Both the position numbers and the translations under genes were made by a program. Positions 1 through 6,326 of a stretch of 17,369 nucleotides of DNA are shown in pieces (position 1 is the first letter of the stretch; each line of letters opens with the position of its first letter). The notes beneath the pieces were generated by a model, which worked only from the letters and a program-made list of their open reading frames with translations, was not told the origin of the DNA and made no database searches. This DNA comes from CAZBZG01 sp964496245. Its GTDB lineage: Bacteria; Planctomycetota; SZUA-567. The stretch is from NCBI GenBank assembly GCA_964496245.1, contig CAZBZG010000076.1, positions 1 through 17,369 of the forward strand. The letters run 5' to 3'.

Positions 1-93
1 GTCGGCATCCAGAGCCTGCACACGGACATCAGCACCCGAACCGGCGAACGGCGGATCGTGTTCACGCTCGAATCGCGGCCCGACCTGCCGTAG
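1..93 (+). CDS. C-terminal end of an unrecognised protein (5' end outside window)
   Basis: Reading from base 1, thirty codons are open and end at a TAG at 91-93. The visible tail contains SLHTDISTRTGERRIVFTLE and ends in PDLP. I do not recognise the family. The short run RRIVFTLES reads like a terminal beta-strand. The gene is too truncated to say more, and it could be a chance open frame at the window edge. It is followed by about 65 bases without a visible gene and then the promoter at 161, so it is probably the last gene of an upstream unit. Confidence 0.45.
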   Translation, partial: VGIQSLHTDISTRTGERRIVFTLESRPDLP

Positions 94-160
94 AACGGCG
101 ACATTCGCGCGTGAGAACGCGTCCGAAGGTCCGTCTGCGCGACCGCATTTCGAAAACCCC

Positions 161-188
161 TTGACTTTGCCAGTGGATTCGTTACCGT
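161..188 (+). promoter_or_regulatory. Sigma70-type promoter upstream of the leader RNA and the aro operon
   Basis: The -35 box is TTGACT at 161-166. A 16-bp spacer leads to a -10-like TACCGT at 183-188. The start of transcription is expected near 195. The -35 box is one base off consensus; the -10 keeps only the TA...T positions. The same architecture recurs at three other promoters in this window. It is the only good candidate in front of the five-gene plus-strand operon. Confidence 0.6.
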
Positions 189-194
189 AAGCCC

Positions 195-339
195 CCGGCG
201 ATCTGAGGCAGGGCTGCGGCCAGGCAGCGGGTTGCCGAGGACAGATAGAACGGACTGAGGCCGGACGAAGCGCGTCACGCGAAGCGTGCCGGCAGAAGGA
301 ACCGAGAGGACGCCCTGGAGGCGGCTCTCGGTTTTTTTT
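195..339 (+). ncRNA. Candidate structured leader RNA or small RNA, class unknown
   Basis: Between the promoter at 161-188 and the terminator at 300-339 lie about 145 nt with no ATG-started reading frame. Self-complementary pieces are visible. GCTGC pairs with GCAGC around 214-229. CACGC-GAA-GCGTG forms a small hairpin around 276-288, flanked by GCCGG and CCGGC arms. A strong hairpin and eight Ts close the unit. It could be an attenuation leader for the aroK-aroC operon (start codon 67 bases past the T-run) or a free-standing small RNA. I checked by eye for T-box, SRP, RNase P, tmRNA, TPP, c-di-GMP and ZTP hallmarks and found none. The ends are inferred. Confidence 0.4.
300..339 (+). terminator. 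Strong rho-independent terminator (or attenuator) upstream of aroK-aroC
   Basis: A perfect 9-bp stem pairs AACCGAGAG (300-308) with CTCTCGGTT (325-333). Inside it is a second 4-bp stem, CGCC (311-314) with GGCG (320-323), around a 5-nt loop. The hairpin runs straight into eight Ts at 332-339. This is the best intrinsic terminator in the window. It sits between a promoter and the first gene of an operon, so either the upstream transcript ends here or readthrough is regulated. Confidence 0.85.
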
Positions 340-405
340 GTGCCCGTCGGTCCGCGCTGTCGGAACAAAGCCGTACGAAGGCGTCTTGCACGGAAAGCCA
401 ACCCC

Positions 406-2031
406 ATGCGAATCGTCGTGACCGGCCCCAAATGTTCGGGGAAGACCCGCATCGGCACCGCTCTGTCCCAACGGCTGAACATCCCGTTCGCGGACCTGGA
501 CGACCTCGTGCTCGCCCGGGCCGGTGAACAGGGCCTGCCCGCAGACTCCTGCGCCCGGCTCTTTGGCACGCTCGGGGAGGACGCGTTCCGCCGCCTGGAG
601 CGGGAGACCCTCGCATCGCTCGATCGGCAGGGGTTCTTCGTGCTCGCGACCGGCGGTTCCACGCTTCTCGACCACCGCTCGCGCCACCTCCTGCGCCCCG
701 CATCGCTCTGGGTCTACCTGAAAGCAGGGGCCGACCGCCTGTGGGAGCGCATCGAGCAAAACACGCTGCCCGCCTATCTGCAGGGCACGGACGATCCGCG
801 CGCGCAGTTCGCGCGCCGTGTCGTATGCATCGACGAGGTGCTCGCGCCCCGCTGCGACCTGCACATCCACACGGAAACGGACGACACCGATGCCATCCTC
901 GACGAAATCGTGGAGCGCCTCCAGCAGGAACTGGCCGTGCAGGCGAACGCCCCGAATACGCTCGGCGACATCGTCCGCCTGACCACCTTCGGCGAAAGCC
1001 ACGGGCCCATGATCGGCGCGGTGCTCGACGGCGTCCGGCCCGGCCTGCCCCTGTCGGCCGCGGACATCCAAAGGGATCTGGACCGCCGCCGCCCCGGCCA
1101 CAGCCCCGTCGCCACCGCCCGCAGGGAACCGGACGCGGTCGAGATCGTCTGCGGTGTGTTCGACGGGAAGACCACGGGCGCTCCCATCGCCATGCTGATC
1201 CGGAATGCGGACAGCCGCTCTTCGCACTACGAGGCGATCAAAGACCTCTTTCGCCCCGGACACGCGGACTTCACCTTCTGGCAGAAGTACGGCATCCGCG
1301 ACCATCGCGGCGGCGGACGGTCGTCCGGCCGGGAGACCGCGCCCCGTGTGGCCGGCGGCGCTGTAGCGCGGAAGCTTCTCGCCGAACGCGGCGTGACGGT
1401 CCAAGCCTACACCACGCAGATCGGCGACATCGCGGCCGAACGCATCGATCACGATCAAATCGACCGGAATCCGGTGCGCTGCCCGGACGCTGACGCAACC
1501 CCGAGGATGGAGGCGTTGATCCTGAAAGCCAAGGAGCGGGGCGACTCGGTCGGCGGGCTCGTGCAGGTGGAGGCCAATGGCGTGCCGCCCGGCTTGGGCG
1601 ACCCGGTCTTCTCCAAGCTGGACGCGCGGCTGGCTGCGGCGCTCTTCTCCCTAGGAGCGGTCAAAGGGGTCGAGTTCGGCTCCGGTTTCGCCTGCGCCAC
1701 CCTGCGGGGATCGGAACACAACGACCCCATGGAGGACGGCGCATTCCTCTCGAACCATGCCGGTGGCATCCTCGGCGGCATCTCTTCGGGGCAACCCATC
1801 CTGGCGCGCGTGGCGGTCAAGCCCACTCCTTCGGTGGCGACAGAACAGAAGACCATGGACGTGCATGGACGGAATCGGAGGCTGAACATCGAGGGGCGCC
1901 ACGACCCCTGCATCGTGCCCCGCATCGTACCGGTGGTCGAGGCCATGGTGGCGTTGACGCTCCTGGATGCATGGGAAATGCAAGCGCGCCTCCGTCCGGA
2001 CTGGGCGCAATCTTGCGGAGCGCAAACATGA
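406..2031 (+). CDS. aroKC: Fused shikimate kinase-like / chorismate synthase protein
   Basis: A 541-residue cytoplasmic protein joining two shikimate-pathway domains. Residues 1-180 are a shikimate kinase-like P-loop domain: GPKCSGKT (7-14), FADLDD (28-33, substrate Asp), GEDAFRRLE (58-66) and ATGGS (81-85, usually GGG). The lid region reads LPAYL (121-125) where classical enzymes have RPLL. Residues 184-541 are a full-length chorismate synthase (EPSP to chorismate, FMN-dependent): FGESHG (195-200), RRRPGHS (227-233), FRPGHADFT, GRSSGRET, SNHAGGILGGISSGQ (449-463), KPTPS and GRHDPCIVPR (497-506). The ATG at 406 starts exactly at the kinase domain; its ribosome site (GGAA at 392) is weak. The frame is open upstream to a GTG at 286, but that stretch encodes the terminator hairpin and is not coding. 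First gene of the operon; the end overlaps a possible start of the next gene. Confidence 0.93.
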   Translation: MRIVVTGPKCSGKTRIGTALSQRLNIPFADLDDLVLARAGEQGLPADSCARLFGTLGEDAFRRLERETLASLDRQGFFVLATGGSTLLDHRSRHLLRPASLWVYLKAGADRLWERIEQNTLPAYLQGTDDPRAQFARRVVCIDEVLAPRCDLHIHTETDDTDAILDEIVERLQQELAVQANAPNTLGDIVRLTTFGESHGPMIGAVLDGVRPGLPLSAADIQRDLDRRRPGHSPVATARREPDAVEIVCGVFDGKTTGAPIAMLIRNADSRSSHYEAIKDLFRPGHADFTFWQKYGIRDHRGGGRSSGRETAPRVAGGAVARKLLAERGVTVQAYTTQIGDIAAERIDHDQIDRNPVRCPDADATPRMEALILKAKERGDSVGGLVQVEANGVPPGLGDPVFSKLDARLAAALFSLGAVKGVEFGSGFACATLRGSEHNDPMEDGAFLSNHAGGILGGISSGQPILARVAVKPTPSVATEQKTMDVHGRNRRLNIEGRHDPCIVPRIVPVVEAMVALTLLDAWEMQARLRPDWAQSCGAQT

Positions 2032-2108
2032 ACTGCGTGACCGACGGCGGCAAACCCATCGGCGACATGTTCCTGCATCGCGAACAGAGCGCAAAAGGAT
2101 CAAGCACC

Positions 2109-3989
2109 ATGGACATCGAAGCATTTCTGGCGTGCACCAGCTTGCCCGCAACAGTCGCGCGGTTTCTGCGCGAGGCGCCATCGACGACGGTGGCGCGCAG
2201 CATTGGCGACCTGGAACACCTGGCCTGCGGCCGCAACGACGCTCTCCAGACGACCGTCTCCTATGACGTGTCTGAGGCCGGACACATCGACGAGGTGGAC
2301 GTGGTACGGATGCGCAACGGGATAAGCGCAAATTACCGCGAAGCCTACATGCGCCGCCGCGATCCGGAGTGCATGGTGGTGGCCGACCGCAACCCGTCCG
2401 ACAAGCCGCATTTCAGCGAACGATACGATTTTGTCTTCGACGAACTCAAGCAGGAGACGTTCTCCTGGCTCGGCACGCAGGACCTGGCGGTGTTTGCCTT
2501 CGCCATGGGGCAGCCGGGGCTCGGAGCCGACGCGCTCGCGATCTGCCCGGCCAATGCCGGCTTCTTCGCGTTCGGCCTCGGATTGCTCCAGGGCGTGGTC
2601 GATGTCGAAGCGCTGGGACGCGAGTTCAAGACCGGGACGATCATCTACGTGGCACCGCCCTTCCGCCACTCCCATTTCGACGGAAAGCAGGTCGTGGTGC
2701 ATGACCGGGGAGAGGTGCACGAGATCTTCTCCTACAACCTCTATCCCGGCCCGAGCGCGAAGAAGGGCGTCTACGGGGCGCTGATCGAACTGGGCGAACA
2801 GCAGGGCTGGGTCACGGCCCATTGCTCCGCCGTACAGGTCGTCACCCCGTACGACAACATCGTCACCTTCATGCACGAAGGGGCGAGCGGCGGCGGCAAG
2901 AGCGAGATGCTGCAACAGCCTCACCGCGTACCAGACGGCCGGTTGCTGCTGGGGCGCAACCTCTCAACCCACGAACAGCGGTTCCTGGAAATCCCACGCA
3001 CGTGCGACCTCCACCCGGTCTGCGACGACATGGCGCTCTGCCATCCCTCGATCCAGAAAGGCCGGGGCATGCTCTCGGTCGCAGATGCGGAGAGCGGATG
3101 GTTCGTGCGGGTGGATCACATCACGGAATACGCGACCGATCCGGACCTGGAGCACCTGACCATCCATCCGGGCCAAAGCCAGCTCTTCCTGAACATCGCT
3201 GCCGTCCCCGGCGGCACCGGGCTGATCTGGGAGCACATCCAGGATGCGCCCGGAACGCCCTGCCCCAATCCCCGCGTCGTCATTCCGCGTGCGATCGTGC
3301 CCAACGCGGTCGATGGCGACGTGCAGGTCGACATCCGCTCCTTCGGCGTGCGCACGCCCCCCTGTACGCGGGAGCACCCGAGCTACGGAATCATGGGCCT
3401 GTTTCACGTGCTGCCGCCCGCGCTGGCGTGGTTGTGGCGGCTGGTCGCCCCGCGCGGCCATGCCAACCCGAGCATCGTGAAGACCAGCGGCATGAGCAGC
3501 GAGGGCGTGGGCAGCTACTGGCCGTTCACACCGGGGAAGAAGGTCGCTCAAGCCAACCTCCTGCTGGATCAGTTCCGCAACGCGCCGGCGACGCGGTACG
3601 TGCTGATCCCGAATCAGCACGTCGGCGCCTGGCAGACCGGGTTCATGCCGCAATGGCTCGTGCGCGACTATCTGGCGCGGCGCGGGCATGCGCGCTTCAC
3701 GTCCGATCAGATTGTGCCGTCGCGCTGCCCGCTGCTCGGATACGCCCTGCAGAGCATGCGCATCGAAGGCAGCATGATCCCGCGCTGGTTCCTCCAGGTC
3801 GATACGCAGCCCGAAGTCGCCCCCGAAGCCTACGACGCCGGCGCACGCATCCTGACCGATTTCTTCCGAAAGCAACTCGGGAAGTACATGCAACCGGATC
3901 TGGATGGGCTGGGACGAACGATCATCGACTGCTGTCTGGCCGGCGGATCGGTCGAGGACTTCGCCGCCCTGCTGGAAGGGGAGGACTGA
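2109..3989 (+). CDS. DUF4914-family protein with a PEPCK-like P-loop
   Basis: A 626-residue soluble protein that I recognise from sequence memory as the DUF4914 family, function unknown. Conserved blocks: MRRRDPECMV (81-90), YVAPPFRHSHFDGKQVVVH (180-198), EIFSYNLYPGPSAKKG (205-220), a Walker A EGASGGGKSEM (257-267), DDMALCHPS (306-314) and YVLIPNQHVGAWQTGF (497-512). The order AKKG..., WVTAHCSA, P-loop of the form GxSGxGKS, then DD resembles ATP-dependent phosphoenolpyruvate carboxykinase (GEMKKG, MHCSAN, GLSGTGKT, GDDE), so a nucleotide-dependent kinase or decarboxylase-type activity is plausible. Substrate is unknown. Start: ATG 2109 has AGGA nine bases upstream and begins where the family homology begins. 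An in-frame ATG at 2028 overlaps the aroK-aroC stop (ATGA), has GGAG seven bases upstream, and would add 27 residues. Confidence 0.85.
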   Translation: MDIEAFLACTSLPATVARFLREAPSTTVARSIGDLEHLACGRNDALQTTVSYDVSEAGHIDEVDVVRMRNGISANYREAYMRRRDPECMVVADRNPSDKPHFSERYDFVFDELKQETFSWLGTQDLAVFAFAMGQPGLGADALAICPANAGFFAFGLGLLQGVVDVEALGREFKTGTIIYVAPPFRHSHFDGKQVVVHDRGEVHEIFSYNLYPGPSAKKGVYGALIELGEQQGWVTAHCSAVQVVTPYDNIVTFMHEGASGGGKSEMLQQPHRVPDGRLLLGRNLSTHEQRFLEIPRTCDLHPVCDDMALCHPSIQKGRGMLSVADAESGWFVRVDHITEYATDPDLEHLTIHPGQSQLFLNIAAVPGGTGLIWEHIQDAPGTPCPNPRVVIPRAIVPNAVDGDVQVDIRSFGVRTPPCTREHPSYGIMGLFHVLPPALAWLWRLVAPRGHANPSIVKTSGMSSEGVGSYWPFTPGKKVAQANLLLDQFRNAPATRYVLIPNQHVGAWQTGFMPQWLVRDYLARRGHARFTSDQIVPSRCPLLGYALQSMRIEGSMIPRWFLQVDTQPEVAPEAYDAGARILTDFFRKQLGKYMQPDLDGLGRTIIDCCLAGGSVEDFAALLEGED

Positions 3990-3990
3990 G

Positions 3991-4572
3991 ATGCGCCCAG
4001 CCGTCTTCTTGGACCGCGACGGCACCCTGATCGAGGATCGCGGACACCTGCGCGACCCGGACGAGGTGGTGTTCTTCCCGGATACGATCCCCGCCCTGCT
4101 GGACCTGCAGGAGCAGGCGCTCCTCTTCATCGTCACCCACCAGTCCGGCATCGCCAAGGGTCTGGTCACCGCCGGCGAGGTGGACGCGGTCAACCGCCAT
4201 GTGACCGAACGCCTGGCGCAAGCCGGCGTCCCGATCCAACAGGTCTACTGCTGCCCCCACGACCGCGCCGAGGGCTGCCCATGCGTCAAGCCCAATCCCC
4301 ATCACCTCCACGAGGCCGCGCGGGACTACGGCGTGGACCTGCACCGCTCGTTCGTGCTCGGCGATCACCCGCATGACGTCGAACTCGCCCGCCGCGCGGG
4401 CGCGACCGGCATCTATCTGCTGACCGGCCACGGCCGTAAGCACCGCGATGAGCTTCCCGCCAGCGTGATGGTGGCCGAAAGCATCGGCGACGCGAGCAGA
4501 CGCGTCAGCGAAACGCTCGCCAGCCGCTGTTCCGGAACGATTTCCGAATCGCCTGCAGAGGAGGAGGCATGA
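3991..4572 (+). CDS. gmhB: D,D-heptose 1,7-bisphosphate phosphatase-like HAD hydrolase
   Basis: 193 residues of the HAD superfamily, GmhB/HisB-N branch. FLDRDGTL (6-13) gives the nucleophile Asp8 and acid/base Asp10. IVTHQSGIAKG (47-57) is motif II. CCPH...CPCVKPNP (87-103) holds the Cys-His-Cys-Cys zinc site and catalytic Lys100 typical of GmhB. GDHPHDVELA (124-133) holds the Mg-binding Asp residues. GmhB removes the C7 phosphate from heptose bisphosphate on the way to ADP-heptose for lipopolysaccharide core or to GDP-heptose; the anomer preference cannot be read from sequence. A strong GGGGAGG six bases before the ATG fixes the start, one base after the previous stop. The last 20 residues are polar and acidic, beyond the usual domain end. 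A histidinol-phosphatase role is the main alternative. Confidence 0.85.
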   Translation: MRPAVFLDRDGTLIEDRGHLRDPDEVVFFPDTIPALLDLQEQALLFIVTHQSGIAKGLVTAGEVDAVNRHVTERLAQAGVPIQQVYCCPHDRAEGCPCVKPNPHHLHEAARDYGVDLHRSFVLGDHPHDVELARRAGATGIYLLTGHGRKHRDELPASVMVAESIGDASRRVSETLASRCSGTISESPAEEEA

Positions 4573-5756
4573 TGAAGTACGCGATTCTTCTGGCATCGGT
4601 TCTGATTCAGACCTGTATCGGCGGCCTCTACGCATGGAGCGAGTTCGTCCCGGCGCTGAAGGCCTCCCACGGCCTGTCCACGGCGCAGACCCAGCTGATC
4701 TTCGGCTGCCTGATCGCGATGTTCGCCGTTGCCATGGTCGTGGCCGGGCGCCTGCTTCATCGCGTCCAGCCCCGCTGGATCGCCGCGGCCGGCGGGCTCG
4801 CCTTCGGCGGTGGCTACTGGATCGCGTCCCGGTCCGGCGGGAATTTTCTTCTGCTGCTGCTCGGCATCGGCGTGGTGGCGGGCATCGGCACGGGGTTCTG
4901 CTACGTCTGCCCGCTGACCATGTGCGCCAAGTGGTTCCCGCGCCACAAGGGGCTGGTCACCGGCATCGCTGTCGCCGGGTTCGGCGGCGGGGCGGTCCTG
5001 CTTTCCTATCTGGGCGAGCTCTTGTTCGCCCGCGGCATGGGCGTGCTGTCGATCTTCGAAACCGTGGGCCTGCTGTACGGGGCCGCCATCCTCGCGGCCG
5101 CACTGCCGCTCCACCTTCCGCAGGGCGAAGCGGCCGGGCGCCCGCCCATCGATTTCGGCCTGCTGACCCGGGACCGCCACTTCTGGGGCTTGGCCCTGGG
5201 GATGTTTGCGGGCACGTTCGCGGGCCTGCTCGTGATCGGCAACCTCAAGCCGATGATCCTCTCTGCAGGCGTGGCGTCGTCGGTCGCCACGGCCGCCATC
5301 AGCGCCTTTGCCGCGGGCAACGCCATCGGGCGCATCTCCTGGGGCTGGATCGCAGACCGGCGCGGCGCAACCGCCATCCCCCTCTCGCTCGCGTTCCTGG
5401 CGGCCATGGTCGCGCTCGCATGGCTCTTCCTGGGTTCGCCGACCGGGGCCATTCTTCTCTCCGCCCTGCTCGGCGCGGGATTCGGCGCGTGCTTCATCGT
5501 GTATGCGGCCCAAACCGCGTCGCACTACGGCGCGGATCATCTCGGCGCGATCTATCCGCTGGTCTTTCTGTCCTACGGACTCTCCGGACTGGCCGGGCCC
5601 TGGGTCGGCGGCTGGATGTACGACCGCACGCAGAGCTATTCCGGGGCGTTGATCCTGAGTCTCGTGGTCTTGTCGGTGTCGATCGCGGGAAGTCTGACCT
5701 TGCTGGGCACCCGCAAGAGAGACGCGTGCGCTGCAGCCGGAGGAGGAGCGACATGA
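4569..5756 (+). CDS. Major facilitator transporter, oxalate/formate antiporter (OFA)-like
   Basis: 395 residues, almost wholly hydrophobic, about 12 membrane helices. The early IGGLYAWSEFVPAL (17-30) and the block KWFPRHKGLVTGIAVAGFGGG (121-141) are characteristic of the OFA family, whose members exchange or co-transport small carboxylates. A loop 2-3 GRLLHRVQPRW (60-70) and a second-half GRISWGWIADRRG are the expected MFS signature loops. Actual substrate is unknown. The ATG at 4569 overlaps the previous stop (ATGA). A second ATG at 4572 lies seven bases from AGGAGG and is an equally good start. The gene is translationally coupled to gmhB and purE, but no substrate link to either is apparent. 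Confidence 0.85.
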   Translation: MMKYAILLASVLIQTCIGGLYAWSEFVPALKASHGLSTAQTQLIFGCLIAMFAVAMVVAGRLLHRVQPRWIAAAGGLAFGGGYWIASRSGGNFLLLLLGIGVVAGIGTGFCYVCPLTMCAKWFPRHKGLVTGIAVAGFGGGAVLLSYLGELLFARGMGVLSIFETVGLLYGAAILAAALPLHLPQGEAAGRPPIDFGLLTRDRHFWGLALGMFAGTFAGLLVIGNLKPMILSAGVASSVATAAISAFAAGNAIGRISWGWIADRRGATAIPLSLAFLAAMVALAWLFLGSPTGAILLSALLGAGFGACFIVYAAQTASHYGADHLGAIYPLVFLSYGLSGLAGPWVGGWMYDRTQSYSGALILSLVVLSVSIAGSLTLLGTRKRDACAAAGGGAT

Positions 5757-6253
5757 GCGAACCTGTTGTCTCGGTTGTCATGGGAAGCAAGTCGGATGCG
5801 GGCGTCATGGATGCGGCCGCCAAGATGTTGGATCGCTTCGGCGTTCCGTTCGAGATGCGGATCCTGTCGGCGCACCGGACACCGGAGCGCGCCGTGGCCT
5901 ACGGCCAGAACCTGAAAGGCCGGGGCGTGCGCATCGTGATCGCCGGCGCCGGCAAGGCTGCGCACCTTCCGGGCGTCATCGCGGCACTGACAACGCTGCC
6001 CGTCATCGGCGTTCCCATGGATACGTCCGACCTGGGCGGACTCGATTCTTTGCTTTCCATCGTGCAGATGCCGGGCGGCGTTCCCGTCGCCACCACGGCC
6101 ATCGGAAAGCACGGCGCCAAGAATGCCGGATTGCTCGCCGTACAGATCCTCGCCTTGACCGACGCCGCGTTGGCTCAGCAGCTGGCGGATTATCGTGCGG
6201 AGATGGCCCGGGACGTGGAAGAGGACGATCGGAGCTTTCACAAGACCGATTGA
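5753..6253 (+). CDS. purE: N5-carboxyaminoimidazole ribonucleotide mutase
   Basis: 166 residues, usual PurE length. VVMGSKSDAGVM (8-19), ILSAHRTPERA with the catalytic His, IAGAGKAAHLPGVIA, PVIGVPMDT, GLDSLLSIVQMPGGVPVATTAIG and KNAGLLAVQIL match class I (bacterial) PurE, which converts N5-CAIR to CAIR in de novo purine synthesis. Class II enzymes lack the AHLPG block. The partner PurK is not in the window. The ATG at 5753 overlaps the transporter stop (ATGA) and follows AGGAGG with six bases between. It is the last gene of the plus-strand operon and faces a convergent operon 73 bp further on. Confidence 0.95.
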   Translation: MSEPVVSVVMGSKSDAGVMDAAAKMLDRFGVPFEMRILSAHRTPERAVAYGQNLKGRGVRIVIAGAGKAAHLPGVIAALTTLPVIGVPMDTSDLGGLDSLLSIVQMPGGVPVATTAIGKHGAKNAGLLAVQILALTDAALAQQLADYRAEMARDVEEDDRSFHKTD

Positions 6254-6326
6254 GGCCTGCACACCGCGCTGTTTTGCTCGGCCGTTTCTGCCGTGCGGCC
6301 GCGGCCCGCCCCGCAACCGCAGGCGC

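Noticed and set aside
195..339. SRP RNA, RNase P RNA, tmRNA or known riboswitch in the leader
   Set aside because: None of the conserved core strings of these classes could be found; only promoter, hairpins and terminator are visible.
286..405. N-terminal extension of the aroK-aroC frame from a GTG at 286
   Set aside because: It would translate the terminator hairpin and T-run, and the kinase P-loop domain starts exactly at the ATG at 406.
4634..5752. Plus-strand frame that continues upstream of purE through the transporter gene
   Set aside because: The upstream part is a frame-shifted Arg-rich reading of the transporter. PurE homology begins at the ATG at 5753, which has its own AGGAGG.
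5753..6253. Lys in the PurE loop GAGKAAHLPG where E. coli has Gly
   Set aside because: From memory this position varies among class I PurE proteins, while the catalytic His of SAHRTP and the AHLPG block are intact, so it is not counted as unusual.
6254..6326. Bidirectional terminator between convergent purE and the ATPase gene
   Set aside because: CGGCCG at 6279-6284 and 6296-6301 can pair around an 11-nt loop, but no T-run follows on either strand, so I do not call it.
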